A DNA stretch of 64,000 bases from an uncultured Clostridia bacterium (GCA_947303185.1 CAMYXF010000006.1:62001-126000); one strand, 5' to 3'. Shown: positions 1 through 8,283, counted from the stretch's first letter. The notes: generated by a model not told the origin, from the sequence alone. A program made the numbers and translations.

Positions 1-144
1 GAGCATCTTGCCTTTCCTGTCAGAGCCCGGCTTGGAGAGGTTGATTATCATGATAATGATCCCGATCTTGATGAAAGACTTGTAAGTATATTGAACAATA
101 GTAGCAATATATTAGAGATCACGACAGATTTTGCTATGAGGTGA
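1..144 (+). CDS. C-terminal fragment of an unidentified protein (cut by window edge)
   Basis: The first 47 codons of the window are open in frame 1 and end in TGA at 142-144. The peptide is acidic and ordinary in composition (it contains HDNDPDLDERLVSILNNSS), so it reads like the tail of a real cytoplasmic protein. The start lies outside the window and no family can be named. A promoter-like TATAAT follows at 197-202, so the next gene is probably transcribed separately. Confidence 0.5.
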   Translation, partial: EHLAFPVRARLGEVDYHDNDPDLDERLVSILNNSSNILEITTDFAMR

Positions 145-196
145 CGATCGCTGAATTGCCGGCAACATATATATGACGGTTTTTAAATCCCGGGAG

Positions 197-202
197 TATA
201 AT
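197..202 (+). promoter_or_regulatory. Putative -10 box upstream of the zinc-ribbon gene at 282
   Basis: TATAAT at 197-202 lies about 80 nt before the ATG at 282. A weak -35 candidate (ATGACG, 173-178) sits 18 nt upstream. Only the -10 is convincing. Confidence 0.35.
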
Positions 203-281
203 ATGACAAGACAGAGGTGATCCTTTGTCGATAAACTTCTGAATTATACGAGCCAGGCGTATAAAGGGATGGGTTTAAGCA

Positions 282-1364
282 ATGCCTGAGAATAAGTGGG
301 TAATAGGAGCAGTTAATGTTTCGAGTTCGGACGTTAAGTGTCCGGGCTGTGGAGCTTCTATTGGTGTCAAGTTCGATGCTGAATCACTGAATCTCAAATG
401 CCCTTTTTGCGGTCTGTCATCGCAGCTCCCTCAGCCTGGTTCAGGCAAAGCCATCGAAGAACTCGATTTCAATTCTGCTTTGCAGCGTGCCAGTGTAAAC
501 TGGGGTCACATCAAAAAACTGATCATCTGTGCAAACTGTGGCGGCCAGACTCTTTACAACGCCGAGCAGGTTACCGGTGCATGTCCTTTCTGCGGATCGA
601 CCAGCGTAACACCTGCAGCTGAGAATGTGCAAATCATGGCGCCTCAGGCAATAATCCCGTTCTCGATCACTAAAGAAAAAGCTCAGGAATACTTCACTGA
701 TTTTTTGAAAAGAAAATCATTTGTCTCCCAAAAAGTCGCCAGAAGCAAGCTCGAAAACATAGTCGGCATATATCTTCCGTTTTGGACTTTCGATGCTCAA
801 ACTGTCACGTCCTACTTGGGTGCAGTCTTTGATGTGGAAAATGAACCGGCACCTTATGTTACAGGTTTTTCGAACCGCTACTTTGACGACCTTGTCATCT
901 ATGCTTCTGACAGGATCCGCATGCCTGAAATAGGAAGAGTACAGGATTTCGATTTCACAAAAATGGTTCCTTATTCATCCGAATACCTGGCAGGCATTCC
1001 GGCAGAACGTTATACGGTAGGACTTAACGACAGCTGGGAGCGCTCAAAGATAAAGATGCGGAAAATAATAAGAAACGACATGTACGAAGTCGGAAAGCGC
1101 AGATTCTCCGTCAGGAAATTTACTACCGACTACTATAACGTAAAGTTCAGATATCTTTTGGCACCCGTATATATTGCCCGCTATACATTTGGCAAAGAGT
1201 CATATCAGGTAGCTATCAACGGACAGACCGGCAAGACTTACTGTGAAGCGCCTACATACTTATTGAAATTCATACTGCTGATCATACTGATAGTCTTAGT
1301 GGGATTAGGCATATCAGTATTTATTATGTGGCTGATGCATTATTTAGGATTACCGATGTCCTGA
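282..1364 (+). CDS. Double zinc-ribbon membrane protein, paralogue 1
   Basis: This 360-residue protein begins with two CxxC...CxxC ribbons: CPGC/CPFC near residues 21-44 and CANC/CPFC near 84-106. They resemble TFIIB/rubredoxin-type zinc ribbons. A conserved region with aromatic motifs follows (IIPFSITKEKA, YLPFWTFDA, YYNVKFRYLLAPVYIARY), and the protein ends in one hydrophobic segment (about residues 328-355). An in-frame TAA just before the ATG fixes the start, and AAGGGATGGG can serve as the ribosome site. It is homologous along its length to the proteins at 9297 and 15301. Such proteins are often listed as TFIIB-zinc-ribbon proteins, or misnamed as PriA, and their function is not known. 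I infer a membrane-tethered cytoplasmic metal-binding protein. Confidence 0.8.
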   Translation: MPENKWVIGAVNVSSSDVKCPGCGASIGVKFDAESLNLKCPFCGLSSQLPQPGSGKAIEELDFNSALQRASVNWGHIKKLIICANCGGQTLYNAEQVTGACPFCGSTSVTPAAENVQIMAPQAIIPFSITKEKAQEYFTDFLKRKSFVSQKVARSKLENIVGIYLPFWTFDAQTVTSYLGAVFDVENEPAPYVTGFSNRYFDDLVIYASDRIRMPEIGRVQDFDFTKMVPYSSEYLAGIPAERYTVGLNDSWERSKIKMRKIIRNDMYEVGKRRFSVRKFTTDYYNVKFRYLLAPVYIARYTFGKESYQVAINGQTGKTYCEAPTYLLKFILLIILIVLVGLGISVFIMWLMHYLGLPMS

Positions 1365-1436
1365 ATGCCGCCAAAGAATCTGCTATGATCGAAAATTCAA
1401 TCGCGAGTTGTTTATATCAGGAATATAACTAACTAA

Positions 1437-1466
1437 GAAGCCTGCGAAAAATGACTCGCAGGCTTC
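1437..1466 (+). terminator. Hairpin after the zinc-ribbon gene
   Basis: A perfect 11-bp inverted repeat (GAAGCCTGCGA / TCGCAGGCTTC) encloses an 8-nt loop, 72 nt after the stop codon at 1364. No long T-tract follows on the plus strand, so termination strength is uncertain. It may also stop minus-strand transcripts. Confidence 0.55.
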
Positions 1467-1483
1467 ACTAATTCCGGGTTGTT

Positions 1484-1657
1484 TTATAGCGGAAGATCAT
1501 CAATACACATGTAATAGACACCTAGTCTCTTGATCCGCTCCGTCTCATCATGCTTGACGCGGGTCACCTCATAAGGTCTCCTTTTTAGCTTAGCTAGGAG
1601 AACAGCCAGCGTTCCACACCAAACTATAGTCATATCGCTCGGTTTACCCATGCGCAT
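1484..1657 (-). CDS. Possible 57-aa small protein of unknown function
   Basis: A 57-codon open frame on the minus strand encodes a basic peptide with a short hydrophobic stretch (TIVWCGTLAVLLAKLKRRPY) and a charged C-terminal half. It starts just after the terminator hairpin of the lipoprotein gene at 1740, and no Shine-Dalgarno sequence precedes either candidate ATG (1657 or 1651). It could be a real small protein made by read-through, a decayed gene, or chance. The composition is protein-like but no family is recognised. Together with the two hairpins it accounts for the 375-bp gap between 1365 and 1739. Confidence 0.25.
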   Translation of the reverse strand: MRMGKPSDMTIVWCGTLAVLLAKLKRRPYEVTRVKHDETERIKRLGVYYMCIDDLPL

Positions 1658-1660
1658 ATT

Positions 1661-1693
1661 AAAACCCCCAAAGTTTGTTCAACTTTGGGGGTT
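1661..1693 (-). terminator. Rho-independent terminator of the lipoprotein gene at 1740
   Basis: A 13-bp stem (AACCCCCAAAGTT / AACTTTGGGGGTT, 1663-1693) with a 5-nt loop is followed on the minus strand by TTTTAAT. It lies about 45 nt after the stop codon of the minus-strand gene that ends at 1740. Confidence 0.8.
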
Positions 1694-1739
1694 CGCTGCA
1701 TTTCGAGACAGCCTTAAATTTATTTACATCGACGGACTG

Positions 1740-2726
1740 TTACCAGTTTGCGTATGAGCCTGCAATGACAATATCGTAGTGATCTACCTGGTCTTCTTCT
1801 GTGAGCGAGACCATGTAGTAGTCGAAAGCTACATTAAAGACGAATTGACCGTCATCCATGTATGCCCAGTAGTTCTCGAAGTCGCGTGATACTGCGCTCA
1901 GGACGTTGCCTTCCTTGTCGTAGAAGATTGCCACAATGTGAGCATAATCGGGATCGAATTCTTCTGCCGTGCCTTCAAGTACCAGCTTTTTATTTTGGGA
2001 CTTGGTTCCTTCGAAATAGAACTCAGAAGACAGGACCTTATACTCTTTGTAAGGTACGTGAAGATCCGGATCGCCTTTTCTGGACTTTTCGACTACGAGT
2101 CTTGCATCTACCGTGATCTCAGCTTCATTAAGCTCCTGCATTCTTGCGCTGATGTCTTCAGCAGTATAGAACTGCTTGGTAGATGTTGCTTTATCTGTAT
2201 ATACAAAATCGTAATTTGCCCAGACAAGTCCGGTCTCGCCTGCAGGAATGAAAATCTGAGAGTAGACCGCATTCATGAAGAGGTCGTTGAGCTTATTGGC
2301 TTCAGAAGCATATCCGATAATGGTTCCGTTCGCGAGAAGATCGATCTGGCTGGGGCCGATATAGATCTCAAAGTCGTTAGGATTGTAGACTTCAAGACAT
2401 ACGAACGCGGATATCTGGTAGTGAGCGTCGGTCCTGTTGTTGTCGGTCTCGGTAATCGGGTGGAACCTGTAGTTCATGGACTTGATCTCATAAGCAACCT
2501 CGCCTGCTTCCTCTTCAGCGGGAGCTTCTGTCTCAACTTCATCTACTGATCCGATGACATCCCCGTCCTCATCGTCATCCTTGCCAGAATCCTTGTCGTT
2601 CTGCTCAACATCCGTGCGGGAATCCGAATCTCTGTCTGACTTGGAATCGCCCTTGGAGCAACCTGCGATCATTCCTGCGCAAAGGGAAGCTGCCAAAAGA
2701 GCAGCTAAAATCTTGGTTTTCTTCAT
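1740..2726 (-). CDS. Secreted lipoprotein of unknown function
   Basis: This 328-residue protein has a classical lipoprotein signal peptide with lipobox IAGC at residues 20-23. An Asp/Ser/Lys-rich linker (to about residue 70) and a beta-rich domain of about 250 residues follow. The domain lacks recognisable catalytic motifs and is reminiscent of DUF5067-type extracellular immunoglobulin-like domains. AAGGAGG sits 8 nt before the ATG, and a strong terminator follows. The gene is monocistronic on the minus strand. The acidic linker suggests the domain is held away from the membrane surface. No function can be assigned from sequence. Confidence 0.8.
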   Translation of the reverse strand: MKKTKILAALLAASLCAGMIAGCSKGDSKSDRDSDSRTDVEQNDKDSGKDDDEDGDVIGSVDEVETEAPAEEEAGEVAYEIKSMNYRFHPITETDNNRTDAHYQISAFVCLEVYNPNDFEIYIGPSQIDLLANGTIIGYASEANKLNDLFMNAVYSQIFIPAGETGLVWANYDFVYTDKATSTKQFYTAEDISARMQELNEAEITVDARLVVEKSRKGDPDLHVPYKEYKVLSSEFYFEGTKSQNKKLVLEGTAEEFDPDYAHIVAIFYDKEGNVLSAVSRDFENYWAYMDDGQFVFNVAFDYYMVSLTEEDQVDHYDIVIAGSYANW

Positions 2727-2978
2727 TGTGAAACCTCCTTAATCTATCCGATTATACCTTATTCCGAGTCTGTCATATCAAACTCTGTTGAGGATTATAT
2801 CACAACGATTTAGTGCGCTAAATCGTTTTTCGCCGCGTAGGCTCCGGTTTTACAGATTGTTAATGCATTTTCACCATGGCGACAAACTGATGTTTTTCCA
2901 GTGTATGCGTATTACAAAAGTAAAAACAAAAAATTATGTGGCTTCTCTTATGATATTTATGGGTCTGATAAGGCTTGA

Positions 2979-3201
2979 AACAAATCTGCAACTGCAATTG
3001 GCATTTCTTCAAAAAGTGATAAAAAAACGCTGTATAGACTTACGGAATTAATCGTGGATTGGATCCTGGCAAATCCCACGCCCATTTTGTTGGGAGATGT
3101 AGATTATAAAAGATGATTCTAGATGTATAATCGCTGTTTTAATTCTTATGTTTGCATTATCATCATGCGGCGATTTCATTGGATCTTCATCCTGCAGTTA
3201 A
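2979..3201 (+). pseudogene. Decayed coding remnants in the 2743-3384 gap
   Basis: The 658 bp between the lipoprotein promoter and the gene at 3385 holds no intact gene. It does contain two protein-like pieces without starts. One is a 45-codon tail ending in TGA at 3116 (contains LYRLTELIVDWILANPTP). The other is a 27-codon piece with a lipoprotein-signal look (IIAVLILMFALSSCGDF) ending in TAA at 3201. An 87-codon frame starting at 2788 runs across the same DNA in another frame but has poor composition. I read this as worn-out remnants of one or two genes; they could also be chance. Confidence 0.25.
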
Positions 3202-3335
3202 TCCCTGCGGATCTGGTGACAATGAGACGCCACCAAACATTCTCACACCCCATAACGGCTAAACGAATCTCCAAGTCTGACTGTATTCTTGTCAAATAAA
3301 GTTGGTTCGGTGTATAGCAATTTAACGCACTAAGC

Positions 3336-3360
3336 GGGATGATATAATTACTTTATCTGA
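3336..3360 (+). promoter_or_regulatory. Extended -10 promoter module, copy 1
   Basis: The sequence GGGATGATATAATTACTTTA followed by TCTGA contains an extended -10 (TGATATAAT, 3340-3348) and lies 24 nt before the ATG at 3385. The same 25-bp string recurs almost unchanged before the genes at 8553 and 12474. The match continues past the -10 box, which is more than promoter consensus explains. Confidence 0.6.
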
Positions 3361-3384
3361 ACAATCGCCATTAAGAGGAATACT

Positions 3385-4047
3385 ATGAAAGTAAGCAAAA
3401 TAGTTCCGGTAATCGTAAGTATAGTATTGGTTTTGGCCTGGGGCTTCATCGGATCCAAAACGGCATTGAGTTTAGAAAAAATCCCAGCAGATCCTTCGTT
3501 CTTACTTGAAGTTACGCTTAAGGAAGATATCTATGCGATTAATGAATTCGATTATTTGGGTGCTGTGATTGATCAGCGCACTAATGAACCAGAATTTGAG
3601 CCCACGTTTATTCCGGCCGGTTCTGTCGGAAAACTACGTATTTCATATAGCTATCGGTATGATTTCATTAATGATCCTGAAACAGATATTCATGGCTTCG
3701 GAGTATATTTTGAGGTGGACGGGATAGATGGATACCCTGTCGGATTTTGGACCGGTCCGGAATCACAATTAAAAGAAGAGGAATTCTCTTATAAGTTGTT
3801 AGATAACTACGAGGAGATCGTTACAGAATACAATCAAAAAGTCCAGGAAGCTAAAAACGATCATGAAATGGTGCCCCGGAAAGGCATGCTGAAAGGTATG
3901 GCATCCGGTATTGGTTTTTCTTTTGTTTTCTTTCTTGTCTGCTTTTTTACCAACAAGTTCAAACTTCATCCTGTAATATTTGGAATTTTATGTTTGCCTT
4001 TCGTTATCTTTCTTTGTTTCGGCTTATATATCGCACAGGTTTTTTAG
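3385..4047 (+). CDS. Membrane protein of unknown function
   Basis: The 220-residue protein has an N-terminal hydrophobic segment (residues 6-24), an extracytoplasmic acidic beta-rich domain of about 130 residues, and two C-terminal transmembrane helices (about 172-190 and 195-217). The ribosome site AAGAGGA precedes the ATG. It is the first of three small plus-strand genes (3385, 4070, 4665) downstream of promoter module copy 1, with gaps of 22 and 52 nt. No family is recognised; a role at the envelope is only implied by topology. Confidence 0.7.
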   Translation: MKVSKIVPVIVSIVLVLAWGFIGSKTALSLEKIPADPSFLLEVTLKEDIYAINEFDYLGAVIDQRTNEPEFEPTFIPAGSVGKLRISYSYRYDFINDPETDIHGFGVYFEVDGIDGYPVGFWTGPESQLKEEEFSYKLLDNYEEIVTEYNQKVQEAKNDHEMVPRKGMLKGMASGIGFSFVFFLVCFFTNKFKLHPVIFGILCLPFVIFLCFGLYIAQVF

Positions 4048-4069
4048 AACATTATTAGGAGAATAGAAT

Positions 4070-4612
4070 TTGTATCTCTATCACTATTTCGACAAACGTT
4101 CAGGACCGTTTAAGAGCCTCACTGCCCTTCCGAAGGATGAGGCATTTTCGGTCCTCGAGAAGATAAAGCTCGACAGGCCCTCTTCACTGACAGCCCAAAG
4201 AGATACAGGGTATATCTCCAAGCGCATGAACTGTGAAAGAATAGTCAGACAAGAAGCGGAGAAAAAGGGCATCATAATGGACATTCCTTCGCCGCATTAT
4301 CTTGTTGTGGAACACAGCCCCTGGCTCAGTACATGGTTCGAAGATCCCGGCGTTATTAAGATTCCGATAGAGGAGTTTGACACCCGCAAGATTTCGTTTA
4401 CTTACGGCGATTCCATGCCGGCTTTTAGTCCGCGCATAAAAGACGGAAAAGAGTACAGAAAAAAGGTTTATACATACGGGGAAATACTGGACATCATCGA
4501 CCGTTACGGTCTGCCGCAGGACTGGAATGATGATGGAGCACATGGTCCGGAACGCTATATTGAAGTTCAGGTATGGACAGATGAACCAATAAAGCGATAC
4601 ATATCGTTATAA
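4070..4612 (+). CDS. Conserved-looking cytoplasmic protein of unknown function
   Basis: This 180-residue soluble protein starts at TTG (4070), 8 nt after AGGAG; no ATG is suitably placed. It is rich in aromatic and charged residues and has no signal peptide, membrane segment or known catalytic motif. The C-terminal half (YTYGEILDIIDRYGLPQDWN and following) looks like a compact folded unit. The 22-nt gap to the previous gene suggests co-transcription. I do not recognise the family. Confidence 0.65.
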   Translation: MYLYHYFDKRSGPFKSLTALPKDEAFSVLEKIKLDRPSSLTAQRDTGYISKRMNCERIVRQEAEKKGIIMDIPSPHYLVVEHSPWLSTWFEDPGVIKIPIEEFDTRKISFTYGDSMPAFSPRIKDGKEYRKKVYTYGEILDIIDRYGLPQDWNDDGAHGPERYIEVQVWTDEPIKRYISL

Positions 4613-4664
4613 TATAGTTGGATCGTTATTTATCGCAGAATATTTTTCAGCAAGCGAGGTCAGT

Positions 4665-4994
4665 ATGGGCAAAAAATATAGTATAGCTTCAGTGATAGGC
4701 TTTTCCCTTATGATGCTGTCTGTGCTTATCGGTCAGTTCTTCATTTTTAATGACTCAATGGTCCATATATTAGGCAGAAAGGTTTTCGATGCCGTATTCA
4801 ATCCATTATTAATCTGCCTTTTCGCGACTCATATTGCCGGATTAGTTTTTTCAATCATCGGACTTAGAACGTCTGTACGGGAAAAGTTAAAAGGTAAAGG
4901 TTTCTCAATAGCAACAATTGTTATTTTCCTGGTTGAGCTGGCCATTATTATTCTAATTTTCGGTTTACTTCTTATGATCGCTTTAGGAGGATAA
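4665..4994 (+). CDS. Small three-helix membrane protein (DUF4190-like)
   Basis: This 109-residue protein has three hydrophobic segments (about 8-28, 43-68 and 82-107) joined by a short basic loop. The layout resembles DUF4190-type small membrane proteins, as does the protein at 13964. CGAGG lies 6 nt before the ATG. Its first 20 residues and upstream sequence recur at 10511 as a truncated duplicate, so this gene has been copied locally. A strong bidirectional terminator follows. Function is unknown. Confidence 0.7.
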   Translation: MGKKYSIASVIGFSLMMLSVLIGQFFIFNDSMVHILGRKVFDAVFNPLLICLFATHIAGLVFSIIGLRTSVREKLKGKGFSIATIVIFLVELAIIILIFGLLLMIALGG

Positions 4995-5025
4995 CTATTA
5001 TCCAAGCCGCGAAAACCAATATGCA

Positions 5026-5065
5026 AAAACGGGGCTTGCGGAAATTTCCGAAGCCCCTGTTTTTT
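5026..5065 (+). terminator. Bidirectional terminator between convergent genes
   Basis: The stem GGGGCTT / AAGCCCC (5031-5057) contains an inner palindrome CGGAAATTTCCG. It is flanked by AAAAAC on the left and a T-run on the right. It serves the plus-strand gene ending at 4994 and the minus-strand gene ending at 5086. Confidence 0.85.
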
Positions 5066-5085
5066 ACTAAATGGAAAATGCTCTA

Positions 5086-7827
5086 TTACGTGTCTTTCCA
5101 GGGTATGAGCGTTCCGTCGGCCTGTACGTCGAATGTCAGTTCGTTGCCTTTGAGTTCCTCATCGTTCCAGTTGATGTCATTACAATCAATGAAGCGCAAA
5201 GCCGGAGAAGGAACATCGTGTATGTTGCAGTCAATAAAATTGATGCCCTTAGTATTCAGGAAGCATATTGCTCCGCTGGTGCACTCATAGATTTCTGTAT
5301 TAACCACGTCGATGTTTGAACACATAAATGTATCGATACCCATATCTCCGCAGCCGTAAAGACGCATGCTTTCAACCCTGAGGTTCTTACAGTCACTGAA
5401 ATAAATAACTCCGCCGGCACAGGTTCCCTTCTCTTTAGTATGACCTGCCGTGAAACCTGCGACAGTTATGTTCTCACAGTTCCTGAAAACGAGAACACTG
5501 GCATAACGCGGGAGGGCTTCAAGTGTTGTTGCAGAAGGGTCGGGATTCTTAGATATAATGTTCAGGCCTTTTACGTCGTGAATAACAAGTTGCGGACCGT
5601 CGTATGTCTCTTCCCAGTCGTAATACTCTGTACCTAAACCACCATAATTCTTTGCTTTGGACAGATCGAAGTTGGTTCCGTCGAGGACAATGGTACGCTC
5701 AGGTCCGATGACTTCGAGGAACTCATCGATCGTCTTTACTTCAACCTCGGTTCCTGCCGGAACATCCTGCGCCTGCAATGTGGGAACAGCTACTGTTCTT
5801 ATAACTACACTATCAGGATTGATGTCACGATACTCCATGGATGTAAACTGGTCAGCCTCAATCTGGTTGCCGTCTGTATCGAAAGCTTTGATATATGCAT
5901 CTGACTTATACCAGTTGATACAGTCATTATCTTTAAAACTGCAGCCGTCGACAGTTGCACTTTTCGATGCAAAATAGAAAGCGTTCGAAATGAATACATT
6001 CTTAGTTACCTCATTGGAGAGGAAAGCTACGCTCTCCGCTTCGTTCGTAGTAAGAAGAGTCTCTGTCTTGTTGTCGTGGATCTTGCAGTTATATACCGTA
6101 AAACCTGTACCGTTGTCAGCGTTAAAGAGACTGTATGCATCGTATTCGTTTCTGTATCCGATATCATGAATATCACAGCCGCTGACAAGGACTCCATCGC
6201 AATACGAAGCATCAATTGCACCATCGCTGCATTCATAGATATCGCAATTAGTTACATTGAGTTTTTCGCAGCTGATTCCTCTGACACCGATCGTACCACA
6301 TCCGTAAAGGCCGCATGTGTCTACATTAAAGTCGTTGCAGAGTTCCATGAGGAAGACGCCTCCGGAACAGTAACCCGGTGCCTGCGTATGGCCTGCTGTA
6401 AGATTCGATATTGTGACATCTTTGCATCCGACAAAATAAATTACATTAGCATATCTCGGAACAGCCGCAATAGTAGTCTCCCCTATTCCGGCGCCACGGA
6501 TCGTAAGGTTATCAACATCATGGATGATAAGCTCGGCATCAACAGCGTTCCCGTCAGACACGTTATCGGTGTTCCATGAATAATATTCACTGTCGGAATT
6601 CTTGCCATAATCCGATGCCGTACTGAGGTCGTAAACGCCTTCTGCGAGTTCGATCACAGCGTCGGGTGCGATCGCGGCAAGGAACTCATCAACAGTATCT
6701 ACCTGGATAACGCCGGGTTTAACATCAGGTACGGCATCCGTCGGTTCTGAAGTTTTTCCGGAAACAGGGCCTGCAGCCACTCCGCATCCTGTCAGAAGCG
6801 TTATCGCAAGAACAGATGAAAGTATGCGTGTTCCGCTTTTCTTATAATTCATTATCTGAGTAAGCCTTTCTTTGAGATTTCTCTTTTCAGTTGCAAAACT
6901 CGTTGCAACTACTGCTTTCGGCAGAGGTGATTGTGCTGCCATCAAGAGGAGCGAGTTGCCGTAAGACTGCTTTTCGTCTTTGTCCATTGAACGCAGAAGC
7001 ATCTCGTCGCAGCTCAGCTCACAGGAACGGTTAACCTCCCTGCGGATAACCCATGCTACGGGATTGAACCAGTGCAAAGAGAGAATCGCTGATGCGACCC
7101 ACTTGTAGAGCGTATCCAAGCGGTGGTAATGCGTAAGCTCATGACGGAGAATGTTGAGCAGGAGCTCTTCATCGTACTCGCGTAAGGGCAAAACGATCTT
7201 TGGCTTAAATACGCCTAACAGCATGGGCGTACGTGCTGAATCCGAAAAGTAGAGAGCCGGCTTTCTACCTCGGATCGAAGCATATACTGATTGGGTAAAG
7301 CTGTCAGGTTCCGTAAGTTTTTTCTTCAGGTTAAAGTTGAAACGAAGATAGGAAAACACTGTAATCCCCATATTTACGATTGCTCCTATTGCCCAGATTG
7401 AAAGCCAGAGCGCAGGTGATTTCAAATCAATCTTGAACGTGGCTTTCGGGGCAGTCTCAGAAACTGTCGTCTCCTGTGTTTTCACTTCATTTACTGTGAT
7501 GTCAGATCCGGCTATATCACTTTCCATAACCTCGTTGTGAACGATATCGGAATCGTTAACGCTGTTATCCTGATAAACGGTGTTATCCTGAACGTAAACT
7601 TCGCTGTAAGCAGCAGTAGCTGCAGGAGCGGGTTCGGGTGTGGCAGCTGTTGTATTACCCATTGCGGGAACAAGTCCCGGAAAAGGCAATGCAAAACGCA
7701 AGAGCACCAGGAGCCAGGCGTAGTAATAAACCGTGCTCGGCATTTTCCGCAAAACGGTATAACGCAGACACATGAGAAGCAGCGCGACAACACTGCCGCT
7801 TATGGTCATTATTAGCAATGAATTCAT
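5086..7827 (-). CDS. BlaR1/MecR1-type M56 metalloprotease sensor with two C-terminal beta-helix domains
   Basis: The 913-residue protein opens with N-terminal membrane helices and an M56 peptidase domain. The zinc motif HELTH is at residues 229-233, followed by SLHWFNPVAWVIRREVNRSC and SCDEML. A further hydrophobic segment ends in LLTGC (Cys 348). Where BlaR1 carries a penicillin-binding sensor, this protein carries two tandem right-handed beta-helix (NosD/pectate-lyase-like) units, at about 375-660 and 697-913. Each is introduced by a matching VDEFL/IDEFL segment and has repeating xxVxNCxIxxC-like turns. By analogy with the BlaR1 family, the protease would cleave the partner repressor (7830) when the outer domain binds ligand. 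The ligand is unknown; a polysaccharide is plausible because beta-helices often bind glycans. The start lies 2 nt after the repressor stop codon, with GGAGG inside the repressor end. Confidence 0.85.
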   Translation of the reverse strand: MNSLLIMTISGSVVALLLMCLRYTVLRKMPSTVYYYAWLLVLLRFALPFPGLVPAMGNTTAATPEPAPAATAAYSEVYVQDNTVYQDNSVNDSDIVHNEVMESDIAGSDITVNEVKTQETTVSETAPKATFKIDLKSPALWLSIWAIGAIVNMGITVFSYLRFNFNLKKKLTEPDSFTQSVYASIRGRKPALYFSDSARTPMLLGVFKPKIVLPLREYDEELLLNILRHELTHYHRLDTLYKWVASAILSLHWFNPVAWVIRREVNRSCELSCDEMLLRSMDKDEKQSYGNSLLLMAAQSPLPKAVVATSFATEKRNLKERLTQIMNYKKSGTRILSSVLAITLLTGCGVAAGPVSGKTSEPTDAVPDVKPGVIQVDTVDEFLAAIAPDAVIELAEGVYDLSTASDYGKNSDSEYYSWNTDNVSDGNAVDAELIIHDVDNLTIRGAGIGETTIAAVPRYANVIYFVGCKDVTISNLTAGHTQAPGYCSGGVFLMELCNDFNVDTCGLYGCGTIGVRGISCEKLNVTNCDIYECSDGAIDASYCDGVLVSGCDIHDIGYRNEYDAYSLFNADNGTGFTVYNCKIHDNKTETLLTTNEAESVAFLSNEVTKNVFISNAFYFASKSATVDGCSFKDNDCINWYKSDAYIKAFDTDGNQIEADQFTSMEYRDINPDSVVIRTVAVPTLQAQDVPAGTEVEVKTIDEFLEVIGPERTIVLDGTNFDLSKAKNYGGLGTEYYDWEETYDGPQLVIHDVKGLNIISKNPDPSATTLEALPRYASVLVFRNCENITVAGFTAGHTKEKGTCAGGVIYFSDCKNLRVESMRLYGCGDMGIDTFMCSNIDVVNTEIYECTSGAICFLNTKGINFIDCNIHDVPSPALRFIDCNDINWNDEELKGNELTFDVQADGTLIPWKDT

Positions 7828-7829
7828 TT

Positions 7830-8207
7830 TTATTCCTCCACCTTGAACATTTCGCGCAATTCGGCAATATCTTCCTGAGTAAGACCGTCCGAATTGACAA
7901 GAGAAGCTATCAGATCGCTGGCCTTCCCGTTATAGATACGGGTAATGAGATTTTTAGTAGCCCACGAACTGTATTCCTTCTCCGAGATGACGGGGGAATA
8001 ATAGTAAACATTCCGTTTTTCCTGGCGCACAACGCCTTTTGATACGAGTCTGGAGATCAACGTCTTGATCGTCGCAGGCTCCCATCCTTTTGAACTCTGA
8101 AGTTCTTCACGAATCGCCGTAACGGGCAGAGCGTCCTTTGCGCGCCACAGCAGCTTCATGACTTCTAATTCAGAATCAGTAATTTTGCTGGCAACATTAT
8201 CCGGCAT
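7830..8207 (-). CDS. BlaI/MecI-family winged-helix repressor
   Basis: This repressor of about 125 residues has the BlaI/MecI layout: an N-terminal winged helix (ITDSELEVMKLLW, ATIKTLISRLVSKGVV, then the YYYSPVIS wing) and a C-terminal dimerisation tail. A longer frame opens at an ATG at 8222, but GGAGG lies inside that extension and 8 nt before the ATG at 8207, so 8207 is preferred. It precedes the M56 sensor by 2 nt, the usual repressor-sensor operon. Two TACA-TGTA operator-like palindromes lie over its promoter, so it very likely represses its own operon until cleaved by the sensor. Confidence 0.92.
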   Translation of the reverse strand: MPDNVASKITDSELEVMKLLWRAKDALPVTAIREELQSSKGWEPATIKTLISRLVSKGVVRQEKRNVYYYSPVISEKEYSSWATKNLITRIYNGKASDLIASLVNSDGLTQEDIAELREMFKVEE

Positions 8208-8230
8208 AATATTATCCTCCATATTGCGGT

Positions 8231-8283
8231 CTACAATTGTAGCTTAGCAGGTTCAATTTAACATCACAGACTACAATTGTCAA
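8231..8283 (-). promoter_or_regulatory. Promoter with two BlaI-type operators
   Basis: On the minus strand, TTGACA (8278-8283), a 17-bp spacer and TAAATT (8255-8260) form a promoter for the repressor-sensor operon. Two copies of CTACAATTGT lie 40 bp apart. One (8271-8280) overlaps the -35 box; the other (8231-8242) is the full palindrome CTACAATTGTAG near the transcript start. TACA...TGTA is the known BlaI/MecI half-site pair. The remaining 8284-8552 intergenic DNA holds promoter module copy 2 and no credible gene. Confidence 0.75.

Noticed and set aside
220..289. Short frame reading VDKLLNYTSQAYKGMGLSNA before the gene at 282
   Set aside because: It looks peptide-like and overlaps the start of the 282 gene, but has no start codon in frame after the preceding stop; probably chance.
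1938..2549. 203-codon plus-strand frame opposite the lipoprotein
   Set aside because: The minus-strand gene has a signal peptide, ribosome site and terminator; this frame has none and is a shadow.
2788..3051. 87-codon plus-strand frame
   Set aside because: It starts inside the lipoprotein promoter region, has no ribosome site, and its composition (many Phe, Arg, Leu) is not protein-like; other frames in the same DNA show better remnants.
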